Positions 19,591-31,209 are shown, counted from the stretch's first letter. The stretch is DNA of 64,000 nucleotides from Pinus tabuliformis (GCA_031772625.1 CM062818.1:1681810167-1681874166); one strand, 5' to 3'. Translations and numbers: made by a program. The notes: generated from the sequence alone by a model not told the origin.

Positions 19591-22500
19591 TACCACATGT
19601 TTTTCGTTGTCTTCTTCTCTAATAGATGTGGGATAAGGTGATCTTTGATGCCATCCAAATTTATTCTTTGCGCCCTTGTTTCTTTTACCTCATGCAAGTC
19701 TAGGGCTATTAGATCTGAAGTTGGTGGAACAAATGTGGTGTTGACAAAGTTCCACGGTTTGTTCTCCTTCAAAATGATTGTGATTTGAACCCTCCATTGA
19801 AGATAATTTGAGGATTCTTCCAATCTATCTTCATATCAAACATTGGTAGCCATGGTGAATTAAACCTTTAAATTGCTGGCTGAAGACTCACACTCCTTTG
19901 AGTTGATACCCTATGTCAAATGCCCTTGGTTTTGTAAACAGAGACTACTGCTCTGATACCATGTTAGTTTTCTTGAATGCAAATCAGATTTGATGTTCAG
20001 TAAAATTTCTCAGAACAATAATAAAATTAATTTCCTCAAATCTAAAATTTTTTAACAAGAAATACTCTGAGTTCCTAACTCAGTATGCACAACAGAAATA
20101 AACAAACAGTAAACCAGTCAATTAAAAATATTTGACACAGTTTTTACCCTGGAAACCCCAATATGGAGAAAATGAGCAAACTTGGGCTCTTTATTCAGCA
20201 TCAGAAAATCGATTACAGAACACATTTTCTTAGGAAATTACAGCAGCTATTTACTCAAAAAAATTCAGCCCTTTGACCCAACAAATTAGCTGTATAACAT
20301 GGTGGAATTTGGCTTGTACAGCCCAGCCAAATCAATCTACACATATCACTGGAAATTGACCTGTACGAACTAGTCAAATCAGCACCAGGTATTATTATCC
20401 TACAACCACCATCTCATCCCATAGTTGAGTGGTCCTGGTCAAATAGGATGCTATGCCCTAACCCTTGGACATCCTTGTGCTATGTATTGGTCGTTCAGTA
20501 CTTTCTTTCGACTCTAATAGTTGCTCTGGTATAGTTTTGTGAGCACATACCACATTTTTTTCGTTGTCTTCTTCTCTATTAGATGTGGGATAAGGTGATC
20601 TTTGACTCCATCCAAAATTATCCTTTGCACCCTTGTTTCTTTTACCTCATGCAAGTCTAGGGCTATTAGATCTGAAATTGGTGGAGCAAATGTGGTGTTG
20701 ACAAAGTTCCACAGTTCTCTCTCAAAATGATTGTGATTTGAACCCTCCATTGAAGATAATTTGAGGATTCTTCCAATCTATCTTCATATCAAACATTGGT
20801 AGCCATGGTGAATTAAACCTTTAAATTGCTGGCTGAAGACTCACACTCCTTTGAGTTGATACCCTATGTCAAATGCCCTTGGTTTTGTAAACAGAGACTA
20901 CTGCTCTGATACCATGTTAGTTTTCTTGAATGCAAATCAGATTTGATGTTCAGTAAAATTTCTCAGAACAATAATAAAATTAATTTCCTCAAATCTAAAA
21001 TTTTTTAACAAGAAATACTCTGAGTTCCTAACTCAGTATGCACAACAGAAATAAACAAACAGTAAACCAGTCAATTAAAAATATTTGACACAGTTTTTAC
21101 CCTGGAAACCCCAATATGGAGAAAATGAGCAAACTTGGGCTCTTTATTCAGCATCAGAAAATCGATTACAGAACACATTTTCTTAGGAAATTACAGCAGC
21201 TATTTACTCAAAAAAATTCAGCCCTTTGACCCAACAAATTAGCTGTATAACATGGTGGAATTTGGCTTGTACAGCCCAGCCAAATCAATCTACACATATC
21301 ACTGGAAATTGACCTGTACGAACTAGTCAAATCAGCACCAGGTATTATTATCCTACAACCACCATCTCATCCCATAGTTGAGTGGTCCTGGTCAAATAGG
21401 ATGCTATGCCCTAACCCTTGGACATCCTTGTGCTATGTATTGGTCGTTCAGTACTTTCTTTCGACTCTAATAGTTGCTCTGGTATAGTTTTGTGAGCACA
21501 TACCACATTTTTTTCGTTGTCTTCTTCTCTATTAGATGTGGGATAAGGTGATCTTTGACTCCATCCAAAATTATCCTTTGCACCCTTGTTTCTTTTACCT
21601 CATGCAAGTCTAGGGCTATTAGATCTGAAATTGGTGGAGCAAATGTGGTGTTGACAAAGTTCCACAGTTCTCTCTCAAAATGATTGTGATTTGAACCCTC
21701 CATTGAAGATAATTTGAGGATTCTTCCAATCTATCTTCATATCGAACGTTGGTAGCCATGGTGAATTAAACCTTTAAATTGCTTGCTGAAGACTCACACT
21801 CCTTTGAGTTGATACCCTATGTCAAATGCCCTTGGTTTTGTAAACAGAGACTACTGCTCTGATACCATGTTAGTTTTCTCGAATGCAAATCAGATTTAAT
21901 GTTCAGTAAAATTTCTCGGAACAATAATAAAATTAATTTCCTCAAATCTAAAATTTTATAACAAGAAATACTTTGAGTTCCTAACTCAGTATGCACAACA
22001 GAAATAAACAAACAGTAAACCAGTCAATTAAAAATATTTGACACAGTTTTTACCCTGGAAACCCCAATATGGAGAAACGAGCAAACTTGGGCTCTTTATT
22101 CAGCTTCAGAAAATCAATTACAGAATATATTTTCTTAGGAATTTACAGCAGCTATTACTCAAAAAATTTCAGCCCTTCGACCCAACAAATTAACTGTATG
22201 ACATGGTGGAATTTGGCTTGTACAGCCCAGCCAAATCAATCTACACATATCACTGGAAATTGACCTGTACGAACTAGTCAAATCAGCACCAGGTATTATT
22301 ATCCTACAACCACCATCTCATCCCATAGTTGAGTGGTCCTGGTCAAATAGGACGCTATGCCCTCACCCTTGGACATCCTTGTGCTATGTATTGGTCATTC
22401 AGTACTATCTTTCGACTCTAATAGTTGCTTTGGTATAGTTTCGTGAGCACATACCACATTTTTTTCACTGTCTTCTCTAATAGATGTGGGATAAGGCCAT

Positions 22501-23599
22501 CTTTGACTCCATCCAAAATTATCCTTTGCACCCTTGTTTCTTTTACCTCATGCAAGTCTAGGGCTATTAGATCTGAAATTGGTGGAGCAAATGTGGTGTT
22601 GACAAAGTTCCACAGTTCTCTCTCAAAATGATTGTGATTTGAACCCTCCATTGAAGATAATTTGAGGATTCTTCCAATCTATCTTCATATCGAACGTTGG
22701 TAGCCATGGTGAATTAAACCTTTAAATTGCTTGCTGAAGACTCACACTCCTTTGAGTTGATACCCTATGTCAAATGCCCTTGGTTTTGTAAACAGAGACT
22801 ACTGCTCTGATACCATGTTAGTTTTCTCGAATGCAAATCAGATTTAATGTTCAGTAAAATTTCTCGGAACAATAATAAAATTAATTTCCTCAAATCTAAA
22901 ATTTTATAACAAGAAATACTTTGAGTTCCTAACTCAGTATGCACAACAGAAATAAACAAACAGTAAACCAGTCAATTAAAAATATTTGACACAGTTTTTA
23001 CCCTGGAAACCCCAATATGGAGAAACGAGCAAACTTGGGCTCTTTATTCAGCTTCAGAAAATCAATTACAGAATATATTTTCTTAGGAATTTACAGCAGC
23101 TATTACTCAAAAAATTTCAGCCCTTCGACCCAACAAATTAACTGTATGACATGGTGGAATTTGGCTTGTACAGCCCAGCCAAATCAATCTACACATATCA
23201 CTGGAAATTGACCTGTACGAACTAGTCAAATCAGCACCAGGTATTATTATCCTACAACCACCATCTCATCCCATAGTTGAGTGGTCCTGGTCAAATAGGA
23301 CGCTATGCCCTCACCCTTGGACATCCTTGTGCTATGTATTGGTCATTCAGTACTATCTTTCGACTCTAATAGTTGCTTTGGTATAGTTTCGTGAGCACAT
23401 ACCACATTTTTTTCACTGTCTTCTCTAATAGATGTGGGATAAGGCCATCTTTGACTCCATCCAAAATTATCCTTTGCACCCTTGTTTCTTTTACCTCATG
23501 CAAGTCTAGGGCTATTAGATCTGAAATTGGTGGAGCAAATGTGGTGTTGACAAAGTTCCACAGTTCTCTCTCAAAATGATTGTGATTTGAACCCTCCAT
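19581..23599 (-). pseudogene. copia gag N-terminal fragments, five array copies
   Basis: Gag starts lie at 19823-19581, 20750-20514, 21703-21467, 22651-22418 and 23599-23366 on the minus strand. The first copy shows SSNYLQWRVQITIILKE and DLHEVKETRAQRINLDGIK, matching the copia gag N-terminus (conserved W...I...L and A..IL.G..D..IPH). In the other four, a small deletion changes ILKENKPW to HFERELW and breaks the frame from the upstream start. All copies end near MWYVLTKLYQSNY, so none is a complete gag. Confidence 0.82.
19950..21855 (-). repeat. array units A and B (953 bp each)
   Basis: Unit A is 19950-20902 and unit B 20903-21855, counted from primer site to primer site. By eye they agree base for base over almost their whole length (TTCTCAGAACAATAAT and TAAAATTTTTTAACAAG versions), diverging only near 21740, where unit B takes on the CGAACGTTGG variant of the following pair. 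Each contains one LTR piece of about 410 bp. Confidence 0.85.
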
Positions 23600-23751
23600 T
23601 GAAGATAATTTGAGGATTCTTCCAATCTATCTTCATATCGAACGTTGGTAGCCATGGTGAATTAAACCTTTAAATTGCTTGCTGAAGACTCACACTCCTT
23701 TGAGTTGATACCCTATGTCAAATGCCCTTGGTTTTGTAAACAGAGACTACT
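21856..23751 (-). repeat. array units C and D (948 bp each)
   Basis: Unit C is 21856-22803 and unit D 22804-23751. They look identical to each other and share variants not found in A/B (CTCGGAACAATAAT, TTTTATAACAAG, GGCCATCTTTGACTCC, a 3-bp deletion in gag). This pairwise identity suggests two rounds of duplication, or dimers copied as blocks. Confidence 0.85.
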
Positions 23752-23763
23752 GCTCTGATACCA

Positions 23764-24185
23764 TGTTAGTTTTCTCGAATGCAAATCAGATTTAATGTTC
23801 AGTAAAATTTCTCGGAACAATAATAAAATTAATTTCCTCAAATCTAAAATTTTATAACAAGAAATACTTTGAGTTCCTAACTCAGTATGCACAACAGAAA
23901 TAAACAAACAGTAAACCAGTCAATTAAAAGTATTTGACAGTTTTTACCCTGGAAACCCCAATATGGAGAAACGAGCAAACTTGGGCTCTTTATTCAGCTT
24001 CAGAAAATCAATTACAGAATATATTTTCTTAGGAATTTACAGCAGCTATTTACTCAAAAAATTTCAGCCCTTCGACCCAACAAATTAGCTGTATGACATG
24101 GTGGAATTTGGCTTGTACAGCCCAGCCAAATCAATCTACACATATCACTGGAAATTGACCTGTACGAACTAGTCAAATCAGCCCA
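23764..24185 (-). repeat. LTR piece of the last array unit
   Basis: After the last primer site (23752-23763) the LTR runs from 23764 (TGTTAGTTTTCTC) past AAATCAGCCCAGCAACTCGG at 24180, while in the inner units it jumps to gag at the equivalent of 24181. The original LTR therefore continued to the right, at least to about 24300, and the array probably grew from this end. Confidence 0.6.
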
Positions 24186-24868
24186 GCAACTCGGCCCCCT
24201 TCAGTTCAATCGATTTGCCCAACTCAGCCCTGCCAAATTGATCTATTCCTGCTCCAGGTCCAAACTTAGGAAATATTTAATTAATTCTGCTATGAGAGAA
24301 TTTTGAGATTCACTGCATGTCATGGCATTTTACCAATGCAGAATCACATTCCAAGTTACATTTTCAACAGGCACTTCATCTTCTACTGCCCCATTTATTA
24401 CAAGATCCAAGGGAGGTTCCAATGCATATTCAAGGAGACAAAGACCCTCTCAAATTCCTTCAGGTATCCCTATTCAAGATCCTTGGCCTTATACATGCAG
24501 GAGGCCCTCAGGCTCCATTCCCATACTCTTCAGCCTCCCTCTTAGTCAGATTCCACCTAGAGGATCACTTCCTTTTTTATGGTACTCCCATCTACTAAGG
24601 ACACCAAGACACAAACTGACTAAAGCCTTGCTTCCAACACCAATACAGTGCAGACTCAACAGTACCACCCCTACTTCCTAGAGACCTCAACAACATTGCC
24701 AGTTCAGACAACATCATCCAAGGCGCAGAAGTGGGTGACCTACTCCAAGAAACAGCAGTGTGCCATCCAAATCCTTCTCGAATTCTTCCCCCAGACAGCG
24801 TTCCATCTTGGGCTTTCCCCATTCAGTCTAGAATGTTAGGAGAGATAGATATAGCAGATCATAACATG
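24186..24868 (+). other. unrecognised stretch with coding-like open frames
   Basis: Between the array and the next transposon is a C-rich stretch. Plus-strand frames are open from 24322 to 24681 and from about 24635 through the transposon junction at 24877; the latter includes PPLLPRDLNNIASSDNIIQG, LPPDSVPSWAFPIQ and EIDIADHNMLVS. I do not recognise a family. Codon-like composition without low complexity suggests a decayed gene piece or an LTR-element segment. Removal of the transposon at 24877-32201 would make it continuous with the sequence at 32202. Confidence 0.35.
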
Positions 24869-25099
24869 CTTGTATCCTATGTCACAAGGTTCGTCGAACT
24901 TTAACCTTGAGGTTCGAATTTTAGCGAACCTTAAATTTTTTTTGAGGTTCGGCGAACCTCATAGCCATTGACCAAGTCCATAGATCAAAACTCATAACTT
25001 CATGTCACAACTCAAGCTTGTAATTTATCCTTGTGGTTTCCATGTCTGTGAAAGCATTGTTGATGTTTATTGATGTTGATTTCTTATTATTTTATCCTA

Positions 25100-25102
<3 letters not shown>

Positions 25103-25134
<32 letters not shown>
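25103..25134. repeat. (AT)n microsatellite at hAT insertion site
   Basis: About 32 bp of alternating AT lies immediately left of the second transposon, and a matching short AT run lies at 32085-32100 on the other side. The hAT element seems to have inserted in an AT repeat, giving an uninformative ATATATAT target duplication. Confidence 0.8.
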
Positions 25135-25607
25135 CATAGTATTCAAAACCGGCCCAGCTAACCGGTTACCGGTCTAACTGGCCGATTAGCAGGCCCACCG
25201 GTTGGAACCAGTCAAAAACCCCGATCAGACACCCTGTTTGGCCAAAAATAGGAGCTAACCGGTCCTAACCGGCCGGTTTGTGGTCAAACCGGCCAGTTTT
25301 GTCCTAAACCGGCCGGTTTATTGCCAGGGTAAGTATAACCCCCACAAAATGCATTTTTGTGAGTTTTGAAGCTGTTTTGAGGGAAATGTGGGGTTGTTTT
25401 TCTTCAAAAATAGTCCCTCCAAGAAAAACATGCCTATCCTCTCATTTTCCTGACACATTTCAACCCTAACAATGTTGGCAATTAATGGTAATGTTAAATT
25501 CTTAAAGTAAAAGGATCACTCATCCTTTTATTTAAATTTTTTACATTACCATGAAATGACTCAGGGTGTTTGAGAGTGGTTTCGCCCGCATTGGATTTCA
25601 TATGGAG

Positions 25608-25867
25608 TGTTGAAATTTGGTACTGGAGGACAGGTGGTTCCCTAAGGCTTTAATCTTTGGCCTAGGGAAAAGTGTCCAAAAGAATTTAATTTTTCTCCTA
25701 AAGTGACTTTATAATTTTTATAAAGTGAAATCTAATTTAAAAGTGAATTTAAGTGATAAAGTTACTAAAGTCTAATTTTAAAGTGACTTTAATAAAGTCA
25801 ATGTAAAATTAGAAAAGAAAAGTGACTTTGGAAATAAATGACTAAGTGGGTCTTTATTAAAGTGGGG
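25608..25867 (+). repeat. 5' LTR remnant of copia copy 2
   Basis: The first 260 bp match 30040-30300 with about ten differences by eye (for example TACTGGAGGACAGG against TACCGGAGAACAAG). The match stops at AAGTGGGG, where gag sequence begins. Confidence 0.9.
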
Positions 25868-26380
25868 TAAGAGACTGATTCTAGATGGAGTCAAAGACCA
25901 TTGCATTCCTCATGTGAGAGGAAAGAGAATGCCCATGAGATGTGGACAGCATTGTCCAATCTCTACCAGAGTACCAATGAGAACCAGAAAATGGTCATGA
26001 ATGAGAAGTTGAAGACCATTAAGATGGGTAATGATAGTGCAGCTGGATATCTCACAAAAATTACTAATGTGAGAAATGAGTTGGCAGCAGTTGGAGAGGT
26101 CATTCCACCCACTGAGTTGGTGCGGATTGCAGTGAATGGCCTCCCCCGTTCATGGATGAACTTTGCTGATGGGGTTTGTGCACGTGAGACCCTTCCCACA
26201 TGGGAGAGGTTTTGGGATAATTGCATTCAGACAGAGATCAAGAAAGGTCAGCTTGGCGCAGCCAAGCCAGTTGAGCAGGATGAGGATGTAGCACTGTTGG
26301 CAGGAGGCAAGAAAGGCAAAGGGAAGAAGCAGGCTTCCACAATCAATGGTGGGGGCAAAGGCAAAGGTAAAGGTAAATAG
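25868..26380 (+). pseudogene. copia gag (copy 2), 5'-truncated
   Basis: Gag begins after the deletion with RLILDGVKDHCIPH, then MWTALSNLYQSTNENQKM, VRNELAAVGEVIPP and GLPRSWMNFADGV, WERFWDNCIQTEI. A lysine/glycine-rich tail (GKGKGKGK) precedes a stop codon at 26378-26380. The zinc knuckle follows in the same frame after the stop. The usual first ~70 residues are gone. Gag of this family assembles the cytoplasmic particle. Confidence 0.85.
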
Positions 26381-26407
26381 GATAACACACAGAACGACTA
26401 TTCCAAG

Positions 26408-27319
26408 GTGAAGTGTTGGAATTGTCAAAAGATGGGACACTATGCAGTTGTGTGTCCGGAGAAGAAGAAGAAGAAGGGGAAGAACCAGAGCATGGCAGCT
26501 TCAGCAGAGGTTGAGGACTTTGCAGATCGTTTTGACCGGGAGTTTGCGTTCACTGCGTGTAAGTCCTCTAATGCAAGATCACCTACCACACAGGTTCAAA
26601 GGGAGCATGCTTTTCGCTCGATTAGCGGAGCATCTTCGGGTATCTGGTATGTGGACAGTGGGGCTTCACGTCACATGACAGGAGTCCGTGAGTACTTCTC
26701 AGAGCTTTCAGAGAGTGGCACTGATATAGAGGTAGTACTCGGTGATGACAAAGTTGTTAGAGCAGTCGGTGTGGGGACACTGACATTTAAGAGGGAGTCC
26801 AAACCTCCCTTGAAGGTGTCAGATGTTCTTTATGTGCCAGGGATGAGGAAGAACCTCATATCCGTCTCAGCTTTGGAGGACAGAGGATATGAGGTACTAT
26901 TCAGGGGAGGACAGGTGTTGATGTATCCCAGGGGCACTCCAGCTGATTCAGCTAGAGTGATAGGTGTACGCCATGCAAAGGTGTACAAGTTTGCATTCCA
27001 GCCCCTTTTGGCATTGAGAAGTAGTACCGACAGCAGAGCTAGCAGTTCTGAGCTGTGTGAGATTTGGCACCGCAGGATGGGGCATATGTATCATGGAGCC
27101 TTGAGGACCTTGCGGGAGATCACTACAGGTGTTCCAAATTTCAGTATTGATCACTTTGATACTTGCAGAGGATGTGCTATGGGCAAGTTTGCCAAATCCC
27201 CTTTTCTCAGTAGTGACAGCAGAGCGACTGGGATTCTTGATTTGATTCATTCCGATGTGAGCGGTCGGATGTCTCATGTTTCCTTGAGTGGATATGAGTA
27301 CTATGTTTTATTCATTTGA
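26408..27319 (+). pseudogene. zinc knuckle, protease, GAG-pre-integrase (copy 2)
   Basis: In order: the CCHC knuckle CWNCQKMGHYAVVC; the protease active site WYVDSGASRHMTG, with DSGA intact in contrast to the other copia copies in this window; DVLYVPGMRKNLISV; and the zinc-binding LWH-type region as IWHRRMGHMYHGALRTL ... CRGCAMGKFAKSPF. The frame ends at 27317-27319 just as the integrase core begins, through one extra base in ATTCATTTGATGAT. Confidence 0.88.
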
Positions 27320-28028
27320 TGATCACTCCAGGAGGACCTGGATTTATTTCTTGAAGACCAAGAGTGAGGTCTTCAAGCGGTTTCAGGAGTTCAGAGCTCT
27401 TGTGGAGACACAGACAGGTCGGAAGATCAAGTCCCTGAGGTCGGACAATGGGGGAGAGTACACCCTTGGAGAGTTTGTTGACTATTGTGCGGAGGCAGGC
27501 ATTAGGAGGGAGTTCACTGTTCCTTACAACCCCCAGCAGAACGGGGTTGCGGAGAGGAAGAACAGATCCATCGGAGGGGCTGCCAAAGCCATGCTACATG
27601 ATTAAGGGTTGCCATTGTTCTTGTGGGCAGAAGCCTGCAACGCAGTTGTTTATTTGCAAAACAAGAGTCCGCATCGTGCCTTGGGGCACATGACTCCGAA
27701 GGAGGCTTTTTCTGGGAAGAAGCCTGATATTGGTCATCTTCGTATCTTTGGGTGCATTACATACTCCTACATACCCAAGGAGAAGAGGACCAAACTAGAG
27801 CCCACCGCAGAGAAGGGTATCTTTGTGGGCTACAATGAGACCTCAAAGGCCTTTCGAATTTACATTCCTGCACAGAGGAAAGTTGTTGGCAGGTGGGATG
27901 TGAAGTTCGAGGAGGACAGGGCCTTTAGGAGGTCACGGGAGTTAGAGTATCTGGATCAGCCAGACCCTCAGCAGCAGTTGAGTATCCGGAGGTACATCTA
28001 TGAGGATGTCAGGTCCATCAGTGAGTAG
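27288..28028 (+). pseudogene. copia integrase (copy 2)
   Basis: The core shows DDHSRRTWIYFLKTK (first Asp), SLRSDNGGEYTLGEF (second Asp) and PYNPQQNGVAERKNR (Glu), the D,D-35-E triad. A stop codon at 27603-27605 interrupts it, then LWAEACNAVVYLQNKSPHRA and KGIFVGYNETSKAFRIY follow to the next stop at 28026-28028. The catalytic residues are all present, so decay is by one frameshift and one stop. Confidence 0.88.
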
Positions 28029-28881
28029 TGGCTCGCCGAGCCAGAAGGGTGGTGCTCCGGGCAGCATGCAGAGTAGTTCACTAGGGAGTCCACTGATGGA
28101 CAGTTCACACGGTACCTCAGCTTCTACAGGTTCAGGTGCAGGCAGGAGGACAGCAGACAGACAGTCAGGAGTTCAGGCTCCTGATGATGATGAGGAGGAG
28201 GAGTTTCATTCTCCAATGGGAGAAGTATGCTCAAGGAAGAGGAAGCCCAAGTGGCTTCAGGACACCTTGAGAGATGCCACATCTGTTGCTGAGCCTAAGA
28301 GGCCGGTCAGAGAGAGTAGACCACCTGAGAGGTGTTGTAGCTATATGGCAATGACTACCAGCATCCTTGACTCTGAGCCTTCTAGCTATGAGGAGGAAGC
28401 TAGCCAGCAGGTCTGGAGAGAGGCCATGCAGGAGCAGTATTCTTCTATCATGAAGAATGATGTTTGGGAGGTGGTGCCGAGGCCTGAGGGCAAATCCGTG
28501 GTTACTTCCAGATGGCTTTACAAGGTAAAGCATGCTGCAGATGGTAGCATTGAGAAATTCAATGCGAGGTTTGTGGCTAGAGGGTTTTCCCAAGTAGAGG
28601 GAGTTGATTATGAGGAGACCTTCGCTCCCGTGGCTCGATATACTGCAATCCGCTCCATTATATCGATAGCAGCAGAAATGGGTTGGAAGATCCACCAGAT
28701 GGATGTGAAGACTGCATTTCTCAATGGCTTCATACAGGAGGAGGTGTACATCAAGCAGCCCTGTACTTCAATCCACTCCATTATATCGATAGCAGCAGAA
28801 ATGGGTTGGAAGATCCACCAGATGGATGTGAAGACCGCATTTCTCAATGGCTTCATACAGGAGGAGGTGTACATCAAGTAG
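28029..28881 (+). pseudogene. copia RT, first half, with 41-codon duplication (copy 2)
   Basis: A serine/glycine-rich linker leads to KRKPKWLQDTLRDAT and the RT start: WREAMQEQYSSIMKNDVWEV, VTSRWLYKVKHAADG, ARFVARGFSQVEGVDYEETF. The segment with GWKIHQMDVKTAFLNGFIQE appears twice in a row because 123 bp are duplicated in frame (about 28640-28880). The second copy ends in a stop where glutamine is expected before PQGFEPHGKE. The RT could not fold normally with the duplicated palm segment. Confidence 0.9.
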
Positions 28882-28885
28882 CCAC
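28640..28885 (+). repeat. 123-bp in-frame tandem duplication in copia RT
   Basis: TATCGATAGCAGCAGAAATG begins at 28661 and again at 28784, period 123 bp, near-identical copies. It repeats the segment containing the first catalytic aspartate (MDVKTAFLNG). Confidence 0.92.
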
Positions 28886-30045
28886 AGGGCTTTGAGCCGC
28901 ATGGGAAGGAGTCCCATGTGCGCAGACTAAAGAAGGCCCTTTATGGCATGAAGCAAGCTCCCAGAGCTTGGTACTCCAGGATAGATACATACTTGCAAGG
29001 AATGGGTTTCAGAAAGAGTGAGGCAGATCCGAACCTTTACTATATTGTGATAGGTAAGGAGCCTCTCATTCTGGTGTTGTATGTGGATGACTTGGTCATT
29101 ACAAGTACAGAGAGACTCATAGAGCACTGCAAGAGAGATCTTGCGGCGGAGTTTGAGATGAAGGAAATCGGCTTGATGCATTACTTTTTGGGTTTGGAGG
29201 TGTGGCAGGAGGAAGGACATTTCTTCCTGGGGCAGGGGAAGTATATTGTGGACATCCTTGGAAGATTCCACATGAAGGATTGTAAACCCATGTCGACACC
29301 GATGATCACCAACTGGAAGAAGCTTCATGCTTCGGATTCCGAGTTGGTGGATCCCACATTGTACAGGCAGCTGATTGGTTCCTTGATGTATTTGGTCAAT
29401 ATTAGACCAGATATTTGTTTTGCAGTCAACACGATGAGTCAATTTATGTGTGAGCCTAGGAAGGTTCACTGGGTGGCTGCAAAACACATTTTGCGGTACT
29501 TGCAGGGGACAATGGATTATGGTCTGGACTACAGGCAGGGAGATGGAGTGAGATTGCCAGGTTATACTGATTCTGATTGGGCAGGTTGTGCTTCTAATAG
29601 GAAGAGCACTTCAGGGTGTTGTTTTGGGTTGGGTTCGGCAGTAGTGTCATGGTTCAGCCGGAAGCAACAGTCAGTAGCATTGAGTTCAACGGAAGCAGAG
29701 TATGGGGCAGCCAGTCTAGCTAGTTGTGAGGCCATCTGACTTCGCAAGATGTTGTTTGGCTTATTTGGTCAACCGTTGAGACCTTCAGTGATTTACTGTG
29801 ATAATCAGAGTTGCATTAAACTCACGGAGAATCCAGTATTTCATGACAGGTCAAAGCATATCGGTATCAAATATCATTTCATCAGAGACTGTGTTCAGAA
29901 GGGCGCTGTGAAGCTTGAGTATATTCCCATTGATGAGCAGGTTGCAGATATTCTTACCAAAGCCTTACCACGGGGCAAGCATGACTACTTCAGAGACAAG
30001 ATGGGTGTGGTGAGGAACACCCTCCTCGGTAAGAGGGAGTGTTGA
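28882..30045 (+). pseudogene. copia RT second half and RNase H (copy 2)
   Basis: After the stop at 28879-28881 the frame continues: KKALYGMKQAPRAWY, the catalytic box LVLYVDDLVITS, and MKEIGLMHYFLGLEV. It then reaches the RNase H region: RQLIGSLMYLVNIRPDICFA, YTDSDWAGCASNRKSTSG (Asp), STEAEYGAASLASCEAI (Glu). A stop codon at 29737-29739 interrupts it, then YCDNQSCIKLTENPVFHDRSK and KALPRGKHDYFRDKMGVV. It ends just before the purine tract AAGAGGGAG and the 3' LTR. Confidence 0.9.
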
Positions 30046-31209
30046 AATTTGGTACCGGAGAACAAGTGGTTCCTTAAAGCTTTGATCTTTGGCCTAGGGA
30101 AAAGTATCCAAAAGAATTTAATTTTTCTCCTAAAGTGCCTTTATAATTTTTATAAAGTCAAATCTAATTTAAAAGTGACTTTAAGTGATAAAGTTACTAA
30201 AGTCTAATTTTAAAGTGACTTTAATAAAGTCAATGTAAAATTAGAAAGAAAAAGTGACTTTGGAAATAAATGACTAAGTGGGTCTTTATTAAAGTGGGGC
30301 GAATTAAAAAACAGAAAGTGAGATTTAAATGAGCATTTAATCTCAGCCTTAGATCTCAATCTATTTCAGCCATTGGATTTAGGGATTCCCCAAAAGTCAC
30401 TTAGGGTTAGATTAAAGGAGGGAAAGGAGGAAAAGGTCATTCAATTTCTTTCATGAGCAGATTGAGAGCAAGAGAGCAAGGGAGATTTCTGGACAGGGAG
30501 GAGGAGGCAGCAGCTTGGCACACATTCCAAGGCAGCGTTTTAGCAAATCCATACAGCTGAGTTAGCACACAGTGAAAGGCAACTATTGGGCACGATTTTC
30601 TAGAAATCCATACAGCAAGTGCACAGAAATAGAGGAGCAGAAATCCGTACAGCAAGTGTTTGTACCTTGGCACGCAAATCGAGGCAAATCCGTACAACTG
30701 TACTGCTGGTTTTTTCTGCACGCAAATCGAGGAAATCCGTACAACATATTTATGGCAGCTTGCACGCTTTTCTAGGAGGCCGTACAGCATTTATCGCTGT
30801 TCTGTTTTGCTGTTTGCAAGTTTTTGCAGTTGGTTGTGAGGCACGGAAAACGAGATAAGTTGTAAAAGTTTGCTTACTGATTTTTTTGCTGAATATTTCT
30901 CACTGTAAAAAGCATTTTCCAGAAATAAGAAAGAGCTCTCGAACTGGTTTTCCCCAAGAGTTGTAGGGGGTTTTTCCAGGGTCACCTTGACCAAAAATCA
31001 CTGTGTTTAAATGTGTTGAATGGTTGTTTGTATGTGCTGATTTTTATATTTCTGCATTTTCCAGCATTCTGTAAAATTTCCAGAATTTGTGTTTTCAGCA
31101 AAATTTATTTTCGAGTTGTTGAATGTATGGATATGGGAAAGGGCATTTAACTATTTTGGAGAAATTAGGTGAAACTGAAAACTGGGGTGGGAAATGAGAA
31201 ATTTTTACA
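30040..31209 (+). repeat. 3' LTR of copia copy 2
   Basis: It starts TGTTGAAATTTGG after AAGAGGGAG and ends TTTTTACA, followed by TGGAG. The length is 1170 bp. The first 260 bp match the 5' LTR remnant. A GGTTTTCCCCAAGAG/GGGTTTTTCC stretch near 30945-30980 is like the U5 region of other plant copia LTRs in this window. Confidence 0.9.

Larger units (their letters stand above)
19592..24185 (-). repeat. tandem array of ~950-bp copia LTR/PBS/gag units
   Basis: Five copies of the primer-binding motif (minus-strand TGGTATCAGAGC, seen here as GCTCTGATACCA) start at 19950, 20903, 21856, 22804 and 23752, so the periods are 953, 953, 948 and 948 bp. Each unit, read on the minus strand, has the end of a copia LTR, the primer site, a short leader and the first ~100 codons of gag, and then jumps back into the LTR. 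The first two units look identical to each other, the next two likewise, while the pairs differ from each other at scattered sites. This is not a normal element structure: it is a tandem amplification of an internal piece. Confidence 0.9.
25608..31209 (+). mobile_element. Ty1/copia element (copy 2) with LTRs and TGGAG duplication
   Basis: A 5-bp direct repeat TGGAG (25603-25607 and 31210-31214) bounds the element, which starts TGTTGAAATTTGG and ends TTTTTACA. The 3' LTR is 30040-31209 (1170 bp). The 5' LTR keeps only its first ~260 bp (25608-25867) and is then joined to gag, so the rest of the LTR, primer site and gag start were lost by one deletion. Inside are gag, protease, integrase, RT and RNase H. 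It is inserted in a hAT element, so it is younger than that element. Confidence 0.92.
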
